A stretch of 64,000 nucleotides of DNA from Anderseniella sp963700885 (GCA_963700885.1 CAVOZJ010000020.1:248001-312000); one strand, 5' to 3'; numbered from the stretch's first letter, positions 1 to 9,595 are shown. Numbers and translations are program-made. Notes: generated by a model from the sequence alone, not told the origin.

Positions 1-15
1 TCTCGGAACGAGAAG

Positions 16-46
16 GAAGGCAGCCGGAGCAATCCGCGCTGCCTTC
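16..46 (-). terminator. Hairpin after the alanine dehydrogenase gene
   Basis: An inverted repeat with perfect 9-base arms (GAAGGCAGC / GCTGCCTTC) and an inner CGGA/TCCG stem begins 8 bases after the ald stop codon. On the minus strand it is followed only by a loosely pyrimidine-rich stretch, so it is a weak intrinsic terminator or an RNA-stabilising hairpin. Confidence 0.5.
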
Positions 47-54
47 AATGCGTA

Positions 55-1173
55 TTACAGTCGGACAGCCTCTTCCGGAGCCATGAACTTGTAGCCCAGA
101 TCATCAGCTACTGCCTTGTAGGTCACGTGGCCTGCGTGCACATTCAACCCGGCCATGAGGTGCCTGTTTTCAGTCAGTGCCTTGCGCCATCCGCGATTTG
201 CTATCTGCAGGATGAAGGGCAGTGTTGCATTGTTGAGGGCATAGGTGGAGGTCTTCGGAACGCCGCCAGGCATGTTTGCAACGCAATAGTGGATAACATC
301 ATCGACCACATAAACCGGATCATCATGTGTCGTGGCCCTTGATGTTTCCGCGCTGCCACCCTGATCAATGGCGACGTCCACGATAACCGAACCCGCCTTC
401 ATCGATTTTACTATGTCCCGGGTAATCAGTTTTGGCGCTGCGGCACCTGGAATCAGCACACCACTGACTACCAGATCAGCTTCGCTGCAATGGCGTTCGA
501 TTGCATCCTTGGTGGAATAAACGGTGTTCAACGGCCGGTCAAACTGCGCCCAGAGCGATCGAAGAACCTCAACGTTTCTGTCAATCACCCAAACATCTGC
601 GCCCATGCCAAGCGCAATGTGCGCAGCGTGGCGGCCAACCATGCCGCCGCCAATGATGACGACTTTCGCCGGATCAACGCCGGGCACTCCGCCCAGCAGT
701 AATCCGAGCCCGCCATGCGCTTTTTCAAGATAGTAGGCGCCGGCTTGAATGGACAGTCTTCCGGCAACTTCCGACATCGGTGCCAGCAATGGCAGACCGC
801 CGGTTGGGCTGGTGACCGTCTCGTAGGCAATACACGTGGCTTTGGATTTGACCAGATCCCTTGTTTGCGCGGGATCGGGAGCCAGATGAAGATAGGTGAA
901 CAGTATCTGGCCTTCGCGCAACATCTTGCGCTCACCTGCCTGTGGTTCCTTGACTTTTACTATCATGTCGGCCTTGGCGAAAATTTCTGCCGGTGTCTTG
1001 AGTATTCTGGCTCCTGACTTGCGGTAGGAATTGTCGTCCATGCCGATACCGGCCCCGCAGCCGGTTTCAACAATCACCTTGTGGCCAGCCTCGACTACTT
1101 CGCGAACCGAAGTTGGTGTCATACCAACCCTGAACTCCTTGTTCTTGATCTCCTTTGGTACACCGATCAGCAT
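55..1173 (-). CDS. ald: Alanine dehydrogenase
   Basis: NAD-dependent, reversible oxidative deamination of L-alanine to pyruvate and ammonium in the cytoplasm. The 372-residue length is that of the family. The N-terminal motif GVPKEIKNKEFRVGMTP, the substrate-binding Lys in VKVKEP (about K75), the His in TYLHLAPD (H96), a Rossmann motif GGGMVGRHAA near residue 175 and the C-terminal NMPGGVPKTSTYALNNAT block are all present. The start has a good ribosome-binding site (GAGGAAAC). It is divergent from an Lrp/AsnC regulator 128 bases away, the usual arrangement in which the regulator controls ald in response to alanine. Assignment is secure. Confidence 0.96.
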   Translation of the reverse strand: MLIGVPKEIKNKEFRVGMTPTSVREVVEAGHKVIVETGCGAGIGMDDNSYRKSGARILKTPAEIFAKADMIVKVKEPQAGERKMLREGQILFTYLHLAPDPAQTRDLVKSKATCIAYETVTSPTGGLPLLAPMSEVAGRLSIQAGAYYLEKAHGGLGLLLGGVPGVDPAKVVIIGGGMVGRHAAHIALGMGADVWVIDRNVEVLRSLWAQFDRPLNTVYSTKDAIERHCSEADLVVSGVLIPGAAAPKLITRDIVKSMKAGSVIVDVAIDQGGSAETSRATTHDDPVYVVDDVIHYCVANMPGGVPKTSTYALNNATLPFILQIANRGWRKALTENRHLMAGLNVHAGHVTYKAVADDLGYKFMAPEEAVRL

Positions 1174-1301
1174 TGCCGTTTCCTCGTGATGTCGTTTTTC
1201 GCGTCCACAGAATACATCTCATGCGGCAAAATTAAATATCGAATATTCTGAAGTTCAGGGAATTTGTCGTATAAAGCACCACAATTTCAGGAGTTGTTCG
1301 A

Positions 1302-1769
1302 ATGAATTTCATTGGATTGGATAAAACTGATCGTCGCCTGCTGCGGGAACTGCAGGCCAACAGTTCGTTGTCCGTGGCCGAACTCGCCGACCTGGTCAAC
1401 CTGTCTGCCTCGGCATGCCACCGCCGCATCAAGCTGCTGGAAGAACGCGGCATGATTTGTGGATATGGTGCAAGACTTGCCAGAGAGAAACTGGGGCTCA
1501 GCATCGAGTTTTTCGTCGAGATATCACTGGTGGCACAAACCGAGGAGAACCTGGAAGCGTTTGAAAATGCTGTGCAACGGGTTCCTGAAATTCTTGAATG
1601 TCACCTTATGGGTGGGCAATATGACTACCTTGTACGCATTGCGGCCTCCAGCGCCGCAGACTATGAACGCATACATCGCCTGGCGATAACCAGATTGCCG
1701 GGAGTGGCTCGCATTCAGTCATCCCTGGCTCTCAGAACGGTCAAACCGTGGACCGGTTTACCTGTATAA
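1302..1769 (+). CDS. Lrp/AsnC family transcriptional regulator (probable ald activator)
   Basis: DNA-binding regulator of 155 residues. An N-terminal winged helix-turn-helix (about residues 4-60; DKTDRRLLRELQANSSLSVA, then SASACHRRIKLLEERGMI) is followed by an AsnC-type ligand-binding alpha/beta domain (about 68-150). Members bind amino acids and assemble as octamers. Its divergent position next to ald makes it the likely alanine-responsive regulator, as with AldR/Lrp elsewhere. The shared 128-base intergenic region is AT-rich around 1235-1255 and holds a GAATATTC-centred palindrome that could be its site, but this is not proven. The ATG follows AGGAG at normal spacing. Confidence 0.9.
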   Translation: MNFIGLDKTDRRLLRELQANSSLSVAELADLVNLSASACHRRIKLLEERGMICGYGARLAREKLGLSIEFFVEISLVAQTEENLEAFENAVQRVPEILECHLMGGQYDYLVRIAASSAADYERIHRLAITRLPGVARIQSSLALRTVKPWTGLPV

Positions 1770-1896
1770 TCAAAACAGCAAGCTTTTTTTTACCGTATTT
1801 GATCTCGGTCATCTTGTTGACACGCAAACCTGCTTATCGTTGCAACCACACAGGCCGGGGGCACTTATGCTCAAAAATCGTCAACAGGAGGCCCGA

Positions 1897-2316
1897 ATGA
1901 CACAGAAAGCCAATTCAACATCGCCGCAGGTTGCCAACGACGCAGCCGGAGAACTGCCCAAAACCGCCATGGACTTTGCCGGGCGTTACAGTGCGGAAGC
2001 CATCAGGACCTTGAGCAATTGCCAGGGCAAATATGCTGCATTCATCAACCAGCGCCTGTCGGAAGATTTCGCAATGCCGCAACGCCTGTCCGATTGCAAG
2101 ACACCCATGGAAATCATGGACGTGTGGGCCGATTTCTACTCCACCGCGATGCGTCATTATACACAGCACGCCCGCAACCTGACCGAGACAGGCACCGAGG
2201 CAGTTGAGGAGTTTGTCCGCGAAGTTGAGGTCGAGGCAGAAGAAATGGCGGAAACGGCCAGCAAGGTGCTGAAGGCGGCCAACGCCAATGCCAGTGACGG
2301 GACCAAGGCTGCCTGA
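1897..2316 (+). CDS. Phasin family protein
   Basis: A 139-residue protein with the helical Phasin_2 pattern: AMDFAGRYSAEAI, NCQGKYAAFINQRLSEDFAM, then a long amphipathic helix through FYSTAMRHYTQHARNL and a strongly acidic stretch (VEVEAEEMAE). Phasins coat polyhydroxyalkanoate granules; some alphaproteobacterial relatives have other helper roles. An upstream in-frame ATG at 1840 exists, but the ATG at 1897 sits behind ACAGGAGG and begins where family similarity begins. There is no pha synthase gene in the window, so the granule role is inferred from the family only. It is transcribed alone and converges on the class IV aminotransferase. Confidence 0.75.
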   Translation: MTQKANSTSPQVANDAAGELPKTAMDFAGRYSAEAIRTLSNCQGKYAAFINQRLSEDFAMPQRLSDCKTPMEIMDVWADFYSTAMRHYTQHARNLTETGTEAVEEFVREVEVEAEEMAETASKVLKAANANASDGTKAA

Positions 2317-2336
2317 CTATCGGCCCGCAATATAAG

Positions 2337-3242
2337 TCATGAATATATGACCGGCTGGCGATACTCCGGCCGGTCAAACCAGGACAGGTAGGTTTCCGAG
2401 ATACGTTTTGTTACCGGGCCGGGTGCATCATTTGAAAACACCCTGTCATTCACCCGGGTGACCGGTGCCACGCCGCCGCCGGTTGTTGCAGTGAACACTT
2501 CATCGGATTCCATGAATTCGCTAAGGGCAATGGGGCGTACTTCAGTCTCCATATCGAGATCAGCGCATAGTTCAAGGATCGTGCGCCGGGTTATGCCTTC
2601 CAGGACACCGGTGTCCGGCGTCCGCACGACATTACCTTTCAGGGAAAATATGTTGAAACCCGGACCTTCAGTGACATTGCCTTGATGATCGAGCAGCACG
2701 GCGCTGTCAAAGCCAGCATCCAGGGCTTCAAACAGCCCGCGGGTCAAATCGCCCCAGTGGTAGTTCTTGGCAGTCGGATCGACGCTTTCGGGTGGAATGC
2801 GACGAACCTGGTTTGGCACCAGCAGGTGTGCTCCGCGCTCGGCAATCTCCGGTCGAATGACATGGACATAGGGAATGCACCAGGCAAAGAAATGATTTCC
2901 GCACTGGCGTGGGTCACGGGTTCCCGGGATCAGCGGCACGCCCCGGCTTGCCACCATTGCAACATAAGAGTCTTGCAGGCCTGACCGTGCAACAATGCTG
3001 TGGACGATTTCACGCATGGTGTCCTTCGATTGTGGAACTTCGATCCGCACCTTTTCCAGTGATGTCTGAAACCGATCCAGATAGTCATCGAGACGGAAGA
3101 ACGCGCCATTGCGTACCGAAGCTACGTCATAGGTGCAATCAGACCGCGTGAACCCCCAATCCAGCACAGATATTTTTGCATCGGAAACTGGTACAATTTC
3201 ACCGGACATCCAGGCGGCACCGTTGGAAAAATCAGGACTCAT
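2337..3242 (-). CDS. Class IV aminotransferase (branched-chain / D-amino-acid type)
   Basis: PLP-dependent fold-type IV aminotransferase of 301 residues. Visible family marks: VLDWGFTRSDCTYDVASV near the N-terminus, the Schiff-base lysine in DPTAKNYHWGDL (about 160), the Glu in GNVTEGPGFNIF that contacts the pyridine nitrogen, and GVLEGITRRTILEL for phosphate binding. It lies 6 bases after a MocR-type regulator and almost certainly shares its transcript. MocR proteins often control a neighbouring amino-acid or PLP enzyme. The substrate (branched-chain amino acid, D-amino acid or (R)-amine) cannot be decided from sequence. Confidence 0.85.
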   Translation of the reverse strand: MSPDFSNGAAWMSGEIVPVSDAKISVLDWGFTRSDCTYDVASVRNGAFFRLDDYLDRFQTSLEKVRIEVPQSKDTMREIVHSIVARSGLQDSYVAMVASRGVPLIPGTRDPRQCGNHFFAWCIPYVHVIRPEIAERGAHLLVPNQVRRIPPESVDPTAKNYHWGDLTRGLFEALDAGFDSAVLLDHQGNVTEGPGFNIFSLKGNVVRTPDTGVLEGITRRTILELCADLDMETEVRPIALSEFMESDEVFTATTGGGVAPVTRVNDRVFSNDAPGPVTKRISETYLSWFDRPEYRQPVIYS

Positions 3243-3248
3243 GATGTT

Positions 3249-4763
3249 CTACTCTGCTGCAGATCGGCCAATTTCCAGGTCACGATCAATCAGGTTTGAC
3301 AATAACCCGATACCGGGTTCAATGCGAGTTTCATCAATGGACGAAAACCCGAGGCGGAAAAAATTGCGCGGCGGATCTGGCTTGCCAAAGAAAATTCGCC
3401 CGGGCTCTATGAGCAAACCCTGTTCACGCCCGGCCAATGCAAGCCGTTCCGCATCCAGTCCTTCAGGACCTTCAACCCAGAAGCTGGTCCCGCCAAAGCT
3501 CGGTATTCTGGTTGAGTTGGGAAGATGTTGCTGCAAGGCAGAGGCCATGATTTCCCAGCGCGCACGGTAGGCGCGGTGAAGCCGCCGTATCAAAGTATCA
3601 TGATGGCCCAGCGACAGGAACAGTGCAGCAGTGCGCTGGTTGTTGTTTGGCGGATGGCGGACCATCAGGCGGCGCAGGGCGCGTGCTTCATCAATAAATG
3701 CTTTGGGCGCTACCAGGAAACCAAGCCTGAGACCATGAAATACTGATTTCGACAGCGAACCGATGTAGATCACATGCCCGTCGTCATCCAGGGATTTCAG
3801 TGACGGGCAGGGCTCATTGACATAATTGGTCTCGAATTCATGATCGTCTTCGATGATCAGGAAATCTTCCTTGCGGGCCAGTTCAATAAGCTCCAGACGC
3901 CGTGACAACGGCATGGTGACAGTGGTAGGAGCCTGATGGCTGGGCGTGACGAACACCATTTCAGTATCATTGGGTATGGTGTCGGGAACAATACCTTGAG
4001 CATCCACTTCCTGCAGATGGATTTTGCTGGTGTGCAGGGAAAATATGTTGCGCGCATCAGGAAATCCGGGATTTTCAACAACGACCCTGGTCTGCGGTTT
4101 GGCCAGAAGGCTGGAAATCATATACAGCGCATGCTGAGCGCCCAATGTGACCAGTATCTCGTTTTCTCCGGCCATGATGCCCCGGCGGGGCAGAATTCTC
4201 CGTCTGATCTGTTCAACCAGCAGTGCATCATCGTGAGATCCGTGGTCATCTGTCCAGGCATTGAACCAGCGCTTGCCAAGCGTCTGGCGTGCACACTCGC
4301 GCCATTCGGCGATCGGGAACAGATTGTGATCCACCTGACCGTAGATGAACGGGTACTTGTAACTGGACCAGTCCTGCGGTTTGGAGATGTTTTCAAGCTT
4401 TGCCGGAGTGCGGGCGAAGCGCGAATTCCAGTCAGGAGCCGTATAATCAGAACTGCCGGCTCGCTGCGCTGCGGTGGGTCGTGCCGCCTGTTGCGGGATG
4501 GCCTTGTCGGATACGTAGTAGCCGGAGCGTTCGCGCGCCACCAGGTATCCGTCGTCCAGCAGTCCCTGATACGCCAGCATCACCGTGTTTCTGGAAACAC
4601 CCAGTACCTTTGCCATTTTCCGGGTAGACGGAACTGGCTCGTCGCGCCCAAGCTGGCCATCCAGAATCGCAGCCACAAAGGCCTCTCTGATCTGCGTTTG
4701 CAGGCTTGCATACTCGCCGCGTTTGATTTGCAGAAGCCAGTCACGCATCGCAGGTTGACCCAT
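3249..4763 (-). CDS. MocR family regulator (GntR HTH fused to aminotransferase domain)
   Basis: Transcription regulator of about 504 residues. The N-terminal winged helix (about 15-85, with VPSTRKMAKVLGVSRNTV and LLDDGYLVARERSGYYV) is of GntR type. The remainder is a fold-type I aminotransferase-like domain that binds PLP as effector, with the lysine in YIGSLSKSVFHGLRLGF. A GTG at 4781 would extend the ORF by six residues. I prefer ATG at 4763 because ACAGGACC lies just upstream of it. It heads an operon with the class IV aminotransferase and is divergent from soeA, so the intergenic region (4764-5040) may serve both. Confidence 0.88.
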   Translation of the reverse strand: MGQPAMRDWLLQIKRGEYASLQTQIREAFVAAILDGQLGRDEPVPSTRKMAKVLGVSRNTVMLAYQGLLDDGYLVARERSGYYVSDKAIPQQAARPTAAQRAGSSDYTAPDWNSRFARTPAKLENISKPQDWSSYKYPFIYGQVDHNLFPIAEWRECARQTLGKRWFNAWTDDHGSHDDALLVEQIRRRILPRRGIMAGENEILVTLGAQHALYMISSLLAKPQTRVVVENPGFPDARNIFSLHTSKIHLQEVDAQGIVPDTIPNDTEMVFVTPSHQAPTTVTMPLSRRLELIELARKEDFLIIEDDHEFETNYVNEPCPSLKSLDDDGHVIYIGSLSKSVFHGLRLGFLVAPKAFIDEARALRRLMVRHPPNNNQRTAALFLSLGHHDTLIRRLHRAYRARWEIMASALQQHLPNSTRIPSFGGTSFWVEGPEGLDAERLALAGREQGLLIEPGRIFFGKPDPPRNFFRLGFSSIDETRIEPGIGLLSNLIDRDLEIGRSAAE

Positions 4764-5040
4764 CTGGTCCTGTATTATCACGAAATTGGACCCACGATAG
4801 CGCCAACGGAGCCAGTTGTCATCAGTGCTTGTGACAGTGAGGATCTGGCAGGCGTCGCTTCGGTCCAGTGCCTTTTTGCTGGTTCGCTTCAGGTATGCCT
4901 CGTTAATGCAGCTTCCAGTTCCAGAAAATCAAGTCCGGTCAAGCGCTTTACAATGGCTGGTGCTATTGCGATGACACGCCGCTCTGCTAGTTTGACGGTT
5001 GCGGAAGATTTCCAGTCAGATAGCGGATGGTATTGCGCCC

Positions 5041-7902
5041 ATGGCCAGCGAGCCCAAAGTCGATCTCAACCTGAAAACCTGGGATGAGATCAAAACCACT
5101 TCCTGCTACATGTGCGCCTGCCGGTGTGGCATCAAGGTGTACCTGAAAGACGGTACGGTAAAATATATCGAGGGTAACCGGGACCACCCGGTGAACAGGG
5201 GGGTTCTGTGCGCCAAGGGCTCTGCCGGTATCATGCAGCAATACTCGCCCGCCCGCCTGACCAGACCGTTGATCCGGGTCGGCCCGCGCGGCTCCGGCGA
5301 GTTTCGGGAAATTGAATGGGAAGAAGCGCTCAGGACAGCAACCACCTGGTTGTCGCAGGTGCGTTCGACAGACCCGAAAAAACTGGCATTTTTTACCGGT
5401 CGCGACCAGTCGCAGGCACTCACCGGCTGGTGGGCAACACAGTTTGGCACCCCGAATTTTGCCGCCCATGGCGGTTTTTGTTCAGTGAATATGGCCGCAG
5501 CCGGTCTTTATACCTTTGGCGGGTCGTTCTGGGAATTTGGCGAACCCGACTGGGATCGTACCAGGTACTTCCTGTTGTTTGGCGTCGCCGAGGATCATGG
5601 CTCCAACCCGATCAAGATCGGGCTTGGCAAACTCAAAAAGAACGGCGCCAAGATCGTTTCGATCAATCCGGTCAGATCCGGCTACTCAGCCATTGCAGAT
5701 GAGTGGGTCGGGATACGTCCCGGCACTGACGGGCTGTTCGTCGGCGCATTGATTCATCAGTTGCTCAAGGCCGGTAAAATCGACCTCGATTACCTGGCGC
5801 GCTACACCAATGCCGGCCACCTGGTGATCAATGACCCGGGCGCTGAAGACGATGGAATGATCGCCCGCGACCGCTATGGCAAGGTACTGGTGCTGGATAT
5901 GGAGACCCGCAAACCTCTACCTGTCGACAGGGCGGGCCGGGTTGCGCTGCACGGCGAAGTGAAACTTCCCGGCAAGGCCAGGCGCATGGCAGTGCCGTCA
6001 TTCCAGTTTGTCGCCCAGCGATATCTGTCCGACGAGTATTCAGCTGAAAAGGCAGCCAGCCATTGCGGTATTGCAGCCGCCACCATTGAACGCATTGCCG
6101 GTGAACTTGCCCATGCTGCCTTTGAACAGGCATTTGAACTGGATGTGTCCTGGACCGACACTCATGGTCAAAAACACGACGGGATGACCGGCAGACCGGT
6201 TTCGATGCATGCCATGCGCGGTATCTCGGCCCACTCAAATGGATTTCACACCTGCCGTTCAATACACATTCTTCAGATTCTGCTCGGCACTATCGATGTG
6301 CCGGGCGGTTTCCTGTACAAGCCGCCGTTCCCGAAAGCTGCACCTCCCGGCCTGAAACCAGCCGGCAAGGTTGGGGAAGTCAATCCCCTCAAGCCACTTC
6401 CAGGTCCGCCGCTGGGCTTTGTGGCAGGCCCTGAAGACCTGCTGGTCAATGAAGACGGCTCGCCCCGGCGCATCGACAAGGCCTATTCGTGGGATGCGCC
6501 CGTTGCTGCGCATGGCCTGATGCACACGGTCATCACCAACGCGGCCAACAAGGACCCGTACGGCATTGATGTGCTGTTCATGTACATGGCCAACATGGGC
6601 TGGAACTCGTCCATGAATACCGCTGGCATCATGCAGCATCTGACCAGAATTGACGAGGCAACCGGAGAATATGTGATTCCGAAATTCATCTATTCGGACG
6701 CTTACTACTCCGAGACGGTTGCCTATGCAGACCTGGTCCTTCCGGACACAACCTATCTTGAGCGTTGGGACTGTATCTCGATGCTGGATCGCCCGATTTC
6801 TGAACCGCATGGACCGGCGGATTCCATCCGCCAGCCGGTGGTTGAACCGGATCGCGATGTGCGGGCCTTCCAGACCGTGATGCTTGACCTGGGCGCACGG
6901 CTCGGACTGCCTGGCATGGTAAAGCAGGACATGACGCCGAAATTCCCCGGAGGCTATGCTGATTACATTGTCAATCATGAACGCGGGCCTGGCATCGGCC
7001 CGTTGGCCGGTTTCCGGGGGATTGATGGCAGCAAGCAGGGAACTGGGGAGGTCAACCCGAACCAGCTTGACGACTATATAAAGAACGGCTGTTGCTGGAA
7101 GTACGAACTGCCCCAGCACATGCGCTATTACCGCATGGCCAACAGGGATTACCTTGAATGGGCGCAGAGCTTTGGCTTTAATCCGAATGCCAACCAGGTC
7201 ATGTTCAATCTGTATTCCGAAACCATGCAGAAGTTCCGTCAGGCCGCGCGCGGTCATGGTGATATCGTGCCGCCACAGGTGCACCGCCGCCGGGTGGAGG
7301 CATTTTTTGATCCGGTTCCGATGTGGTACGCGCCGTTTGAGGAGGCCTTGACTGATGCGCGTGAGTTTCCGATGCACGCCATCACCCAGCGGCCAATGGC
7401 GATGTACCATTCATGGGGCTCGCAGAACGCATGGCTGCGTCAGATACTGGGCCGCAACTGGCTCTACATGGAACGCGGCAGGGCCAGGAAACTTGGGCTC
7501 GAAGACGGTGACTGGGTGCATGTCACCAGTCATCATGGCCGCATCAAGGTGCAGCTCAAGCTGATGGATGGAGTGAACCCCGATACGGTGTGGACGTGGA
7601 ATGCCATCGGCAAGCGGTCGGGCGCATGGAATCTGGACAGGAACGCGCCTGAAGCCAGAAAGGGCTTCCTGCTCAACCACCTGATCTCTGATCTTCTGCC
7701 GGTGCGCGAAGGCGGTTATCGCTATTCAAACTCTGACCCGGTTACCGGGCAGGCGGCGTGGTATGACTTGCGTGTGCGTGTCGAAAAGGCAGATGGCGCG
7801 GAACTCTCGGAACCGCAGTTTGAGACAGTCAGGCGGCCGCCGGGACTGTTCAGGGCAGCCATGAAAATTGGTTCGCGGGTGCTGCGGAGGTCCGGTTCAT
7901 GA
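5041..7902 (+). CDS. soeA: Molybdopterin oxidoreductase catalytic subunit, SoeA-like
   Basis: Catalytic subunit (953 residues) of a DMSO-reductase-family enzyme. A [4Fe-4S] motif is present at C22-x2-C25-x3-C29-x27-C57, followed by molybdopterin domains with motifs FFTGRDQSQA, HGGFCSVNMAAAG (the Cys is the likely Mo ligand) and MHAMRGISAHSNGF. There is no Tat signal, so the protein should stay in the cytoplasm, as in the SoeABC sulfite dehydrogenase and unlike periplasm-facing DmsA. The next genes encode a four-cluster ferredoxin subunit and a DmsC-type membrane anchor, overlapping head to tail. An in-frame start at 4999 would add 14 residues without family support. Oxidation of cytoplasmic sulfite to sulfate is the best guess; other substrates cannot be excluded. 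Confidence 0.8.
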   Translation: MASEPKVDLNLKTWDEIKTTSCYMCACRCGIKVYLKDGTVKYIEGNRDHPVNRGVLCAKGSAGIMQQYSPARLTRPLIRVGPRGSGEFREIEWEEALRTATTWLSQVRSTDPKKLAFFTGRDQSQALTGWWATQFGTPNFAAHGGFCSVNMAAAGLYTFGGSFWEFGEPDWDRTRYFLLFGVAEDHGSNPIKIGLGKLKKNGAKIVSINPVRSGYSAIADEWVGIRPGTDGLFVGALIHQLLKAGKIDLDYLARYTNAGHLVINDPGAEDDGMIARDRYGKVLVLDMETRKPLPVDRAGRVALHGEVKLPGKARRMAVPSFQFVAQRYLSDEYSAEKAASHCGIAAATIERIAGELAHAAFEQAFELDVSWTDTHGQKHDGMTGRPVSMHAMRGISAHSNGFHTCRSIHILQILLGTIDVPGGFLYKPPFPKAAPPGLKPAGKVGEVNPLKPLPGPPLGFVAGPEDLLVNEDGSPRRIDKAYSWDAPVAAHGLMHTVITNAANKDPYGIDVLFMYMANMGWNSSMNTAGIMQHLTRIDEATGEYVIPKFIYSDAYYSETVAYADLVLPDTTYLERWDCISMLDRPISEPHGPADSIRQPVVEPDRDVRAFQTVMLDLGARLGLPGMVKQDMTPKFPGGYADYIVNHERGPGIGPLAGFRGIDGSKQGTGEVNPNQLDDYIKNGCCWKYELPQHMRYYRMANRDYLEWAQSFGFNPNANQVMFNLYSETMQKFRQAARGHGDIVPPQVHRRRVEAFFDPVPMWYAPFEEALTDAREFPMHAITQRPMAMYHSWGSQNAWLRQILGRNWLYMERGRARKLGLEDGDWVHVTSHHGRIKVQLKLMDGVNPDTVWTWNAIGKRSGAWNLDRNAPEARKGFLLNHLISDLLPVREGGYRYSNSDPVTGQAAWYDLRVRVEKADGAELSEPQFETVRRPPGLFRAAMKIGSRVLRRSGS

Positions 7903-8654
7903 CCACACTTCCTGATACAACCCGGCCCGGGCAGAAAAAACTTGGCCTGGTGATAGACCTCGATACCTGTGTTGGGTGTCAGGCCTGTGCGGTGTCATGC
8001 AAGGAATGGAATACTCAAGGTTACTCGGCACCGTTGACTGATCTCGAGCCCTATGGGCCAGATCCGTCCGGGGCATGGCTCAATCGAATCCACGGTTATG
8101 AGACCGGTGAAGGTGACAGTGCGCGGGGAGTGCATTTTCCGCGCTCGTGCCTGCACTGTGAAACGCCGGCCTGTGTGACCGTGTGCCCTACCGGCGCCAG
8201 CTACAAACGCGAGGAAGACGGCATAGTGCTGGTCAATCCCGACACCTGTATCGGCTGCAAACTGTGTTCATGGGCATGTCCCTACGGCGCGCGTGAGTAT
8301 GATCAGGACGACGGGGTGATGAAGAAGTGCACCTTGTGCATCGACCGGATCTACAACGAGAATCTCGAGCCGGAAGACCGCAAACCGGCCTGCGTGAAAG
8401 CCTGTCCAACCGGAGCGCGCCACTTCGGTGATCTTGGCGATGAAGAGTCCGATGTGTCGAAACTGGTCCAAAACCGTGGTGGTTTCAACTTGCTGCCGCA
8501 GATGGATTACAACCCGGTCAACAAATACCTGCCGCCGCGGGCGCGGCGGGACAAGAATGGCGGTGTTGAAGCAACGCCCCTCGAAACTGTCGGTAACGGT
8601 GATGGTTCCCTGGCAGAGCGGGTTTTTTCCTGGATCGACGGGGTCTTGAGCTGA
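7899..8654 (+). CDS. soeB: Four-cluster ferredoxin subunit, SoeB/DmsB-like
   Basis: Electron-transfer subunit of 251 residues. Four cysteine clusters are visible in the DmsB order: CVGCQACAVSCKEWN, CLHCETPACVTVCPTG, CIGCKLCSWACPYG with a downstream CTLC, and CVKACPTGARHFGD. These bind four [4Fe-4S] centres that pass electrons between the molybdenum subunit and the quinone pool through the membrane anchor. The ATG overlaps the soeA stop (ATGA), so translation is coupled. The 40-50 C-terminal residues are not part of the cluster domain and probably contact the partner subunits. Confidence 0.86.
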   Translation: MTTLPDTTRPGQKKLGLVIDLDTCVGCQACAVSCKEWNTQGYSAPLTDLEPYGPDPSGAWLNRIHGYETGEGDSARGVHFPRSCLHCETPACVTVCPTGASYKREEDGIVLVNPDTCIGCKLCSWACPYGAREYDQDDGVMKKCTLCIDRIYNENLEPEDRKPACVKACPTGARHFGDLGDEESDVSKLVQNRGGFNLLPQMDYNPVNKYLPPRARRDKNGGVEATPLETVGNGDGSLAERVFSWIDGVLS

Positions 8655-9595
8655 TGCATCCCGCTTATTCCGTTATTCTGTTCACTACAGCGTCAGGCGC
8701 TGGTTATGGTCTGCTGGCCCTGTTGGGCCTGACTGGCGCCACCCACGGAAGCGCTTCGGATTTCTGGTTTGGTGCTGCCTCGATGCTGGTCGCACTCGGT
8801 CTGATCACGGTTGGGCTGCTGTCATCGACTTTTCACCTGGGCCATCCCGAACGGGCATGGCGGGCGTTTTCGCAATGGCGATCATCCTGGTTGTCCCGTG
8901 AAGGTGTCCTGGCGGTGGCGACATATGTACCGGCGTGCCTGTTCGGGTTGTTCTGGGTCACGCCGGACAGCAACGGGGCCCTGCTGCAGCTGCTTGGGGT
9001 TATTACCGCCATCCTGGCGATGATGACGGTCGTATGCACCGCTATGATCTACGCTTCACTGGCAACAATCCGGGCATGGCGGCACTGGATGGTGGTGCCG
9101 GTTTATCTGATTTTCTCGCTCGCTACCGGGGCGGCTGTGTTGTTTGCTCTGGCAAGTTTGTTTGGCCGCACCGGCATTCCCGCGCTCGGCATTATCACAA
9201 TTGCAGCACTGATCCTGGCGGTAATCGCCAAGCTGATTTACTGGGCCGGTATCGACAATATGAAACCGGTCTACACCATGGGTGACGCAACCGGACTCGG
9301 AGGTGATGTGCGCCAGTGGGAACTGCCTCATACGTCTGAAAACTATATCCAGTCTGAAATGGGTTTCAGGGTGGCGCGCAAACACGGTCAGAAGCTCCGG
9401 ATGATCGTGGGCGGGTGCCTGGTCGCTGCAATGATTTTGGTCTGGATTGCATTTGCGGTCGATGGCAGTGCGGGCCCTGTGTTTGCTGTGCTGGCCGTTG
9501 TGCTGGCAGGCATCGGCGCAGTTGTCGAACGCTGGTTGTTCTTCGCACAGGCCAAACACGTTGTATCACTGTTTTATGGCGCGCAGAACGTATAG
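8654..9595 (+). CDS. soeC: DmsC-type membrane anchor subunit, SoeC-like
   Basis: Integral membrane protein of 313 residues with about eight hydrophobic helices and the DmsC family motif STFHLGHPERAWRAFSQWRSSWLSREG after the second helix. It would anchor the SoeAB-like subunits to the inner face of the membrane and exchange electrons with quinone. Its start codon overlaps the soeB stop (TGATG), so all three genes form one translationally coupled unit. DmsC-type rather than NrfD-type anchoring agrees with the SoeABC reading. Confidence 0.82.
   Translation: MHPAYSVILFTTASGAGYGLLALLGLTGATHGSASDFWFGAASMLVALGLITVGLLSSTFHLGHPERAWRAFSQWRSSWLSREGVLAVATYVPACLFGLFWVTPDSNGALLQLLGVITAILAMMTVVCTAMIYASLATIRAWRHWMVVPVYLIFSLATGAAVLFALASLFGRTGIPALGIITIAALILAVIAKLIYWAGIDNMKPVYTMGDATGLGGDVRQWELPHTSENYIQSEMGFRVARKHGQKLRMIVGGCLVAAMILVWIAFAVDGSAGPVFAVLAVVLAGIGAVVERWLFFAQAKHVVSLFYGAQNV

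Noticed and set aside
1235..1256. AT-rich palindromic stretch in the ald/lrp spacer as an Lrp operator
   Set aside because: Only an 8-base GAATATTC palindrome; Lrp sites are too loose to call from a single copy.
3936..5087. 383-codon open frame on the plus strand opposite the MocR gene
   Set aside because: It mirrors a well-supported MocR coding region, has no recognisable motif or ribosome-binding site, and overlaps the soeA start.
6259..7410. 383-codon open frame on the minus strand inside soeA
   Set aside because: Antisense shadow of a conserved molybdoenzyme gene; the composition is His/Arg-rich as expected of a complementary frame.
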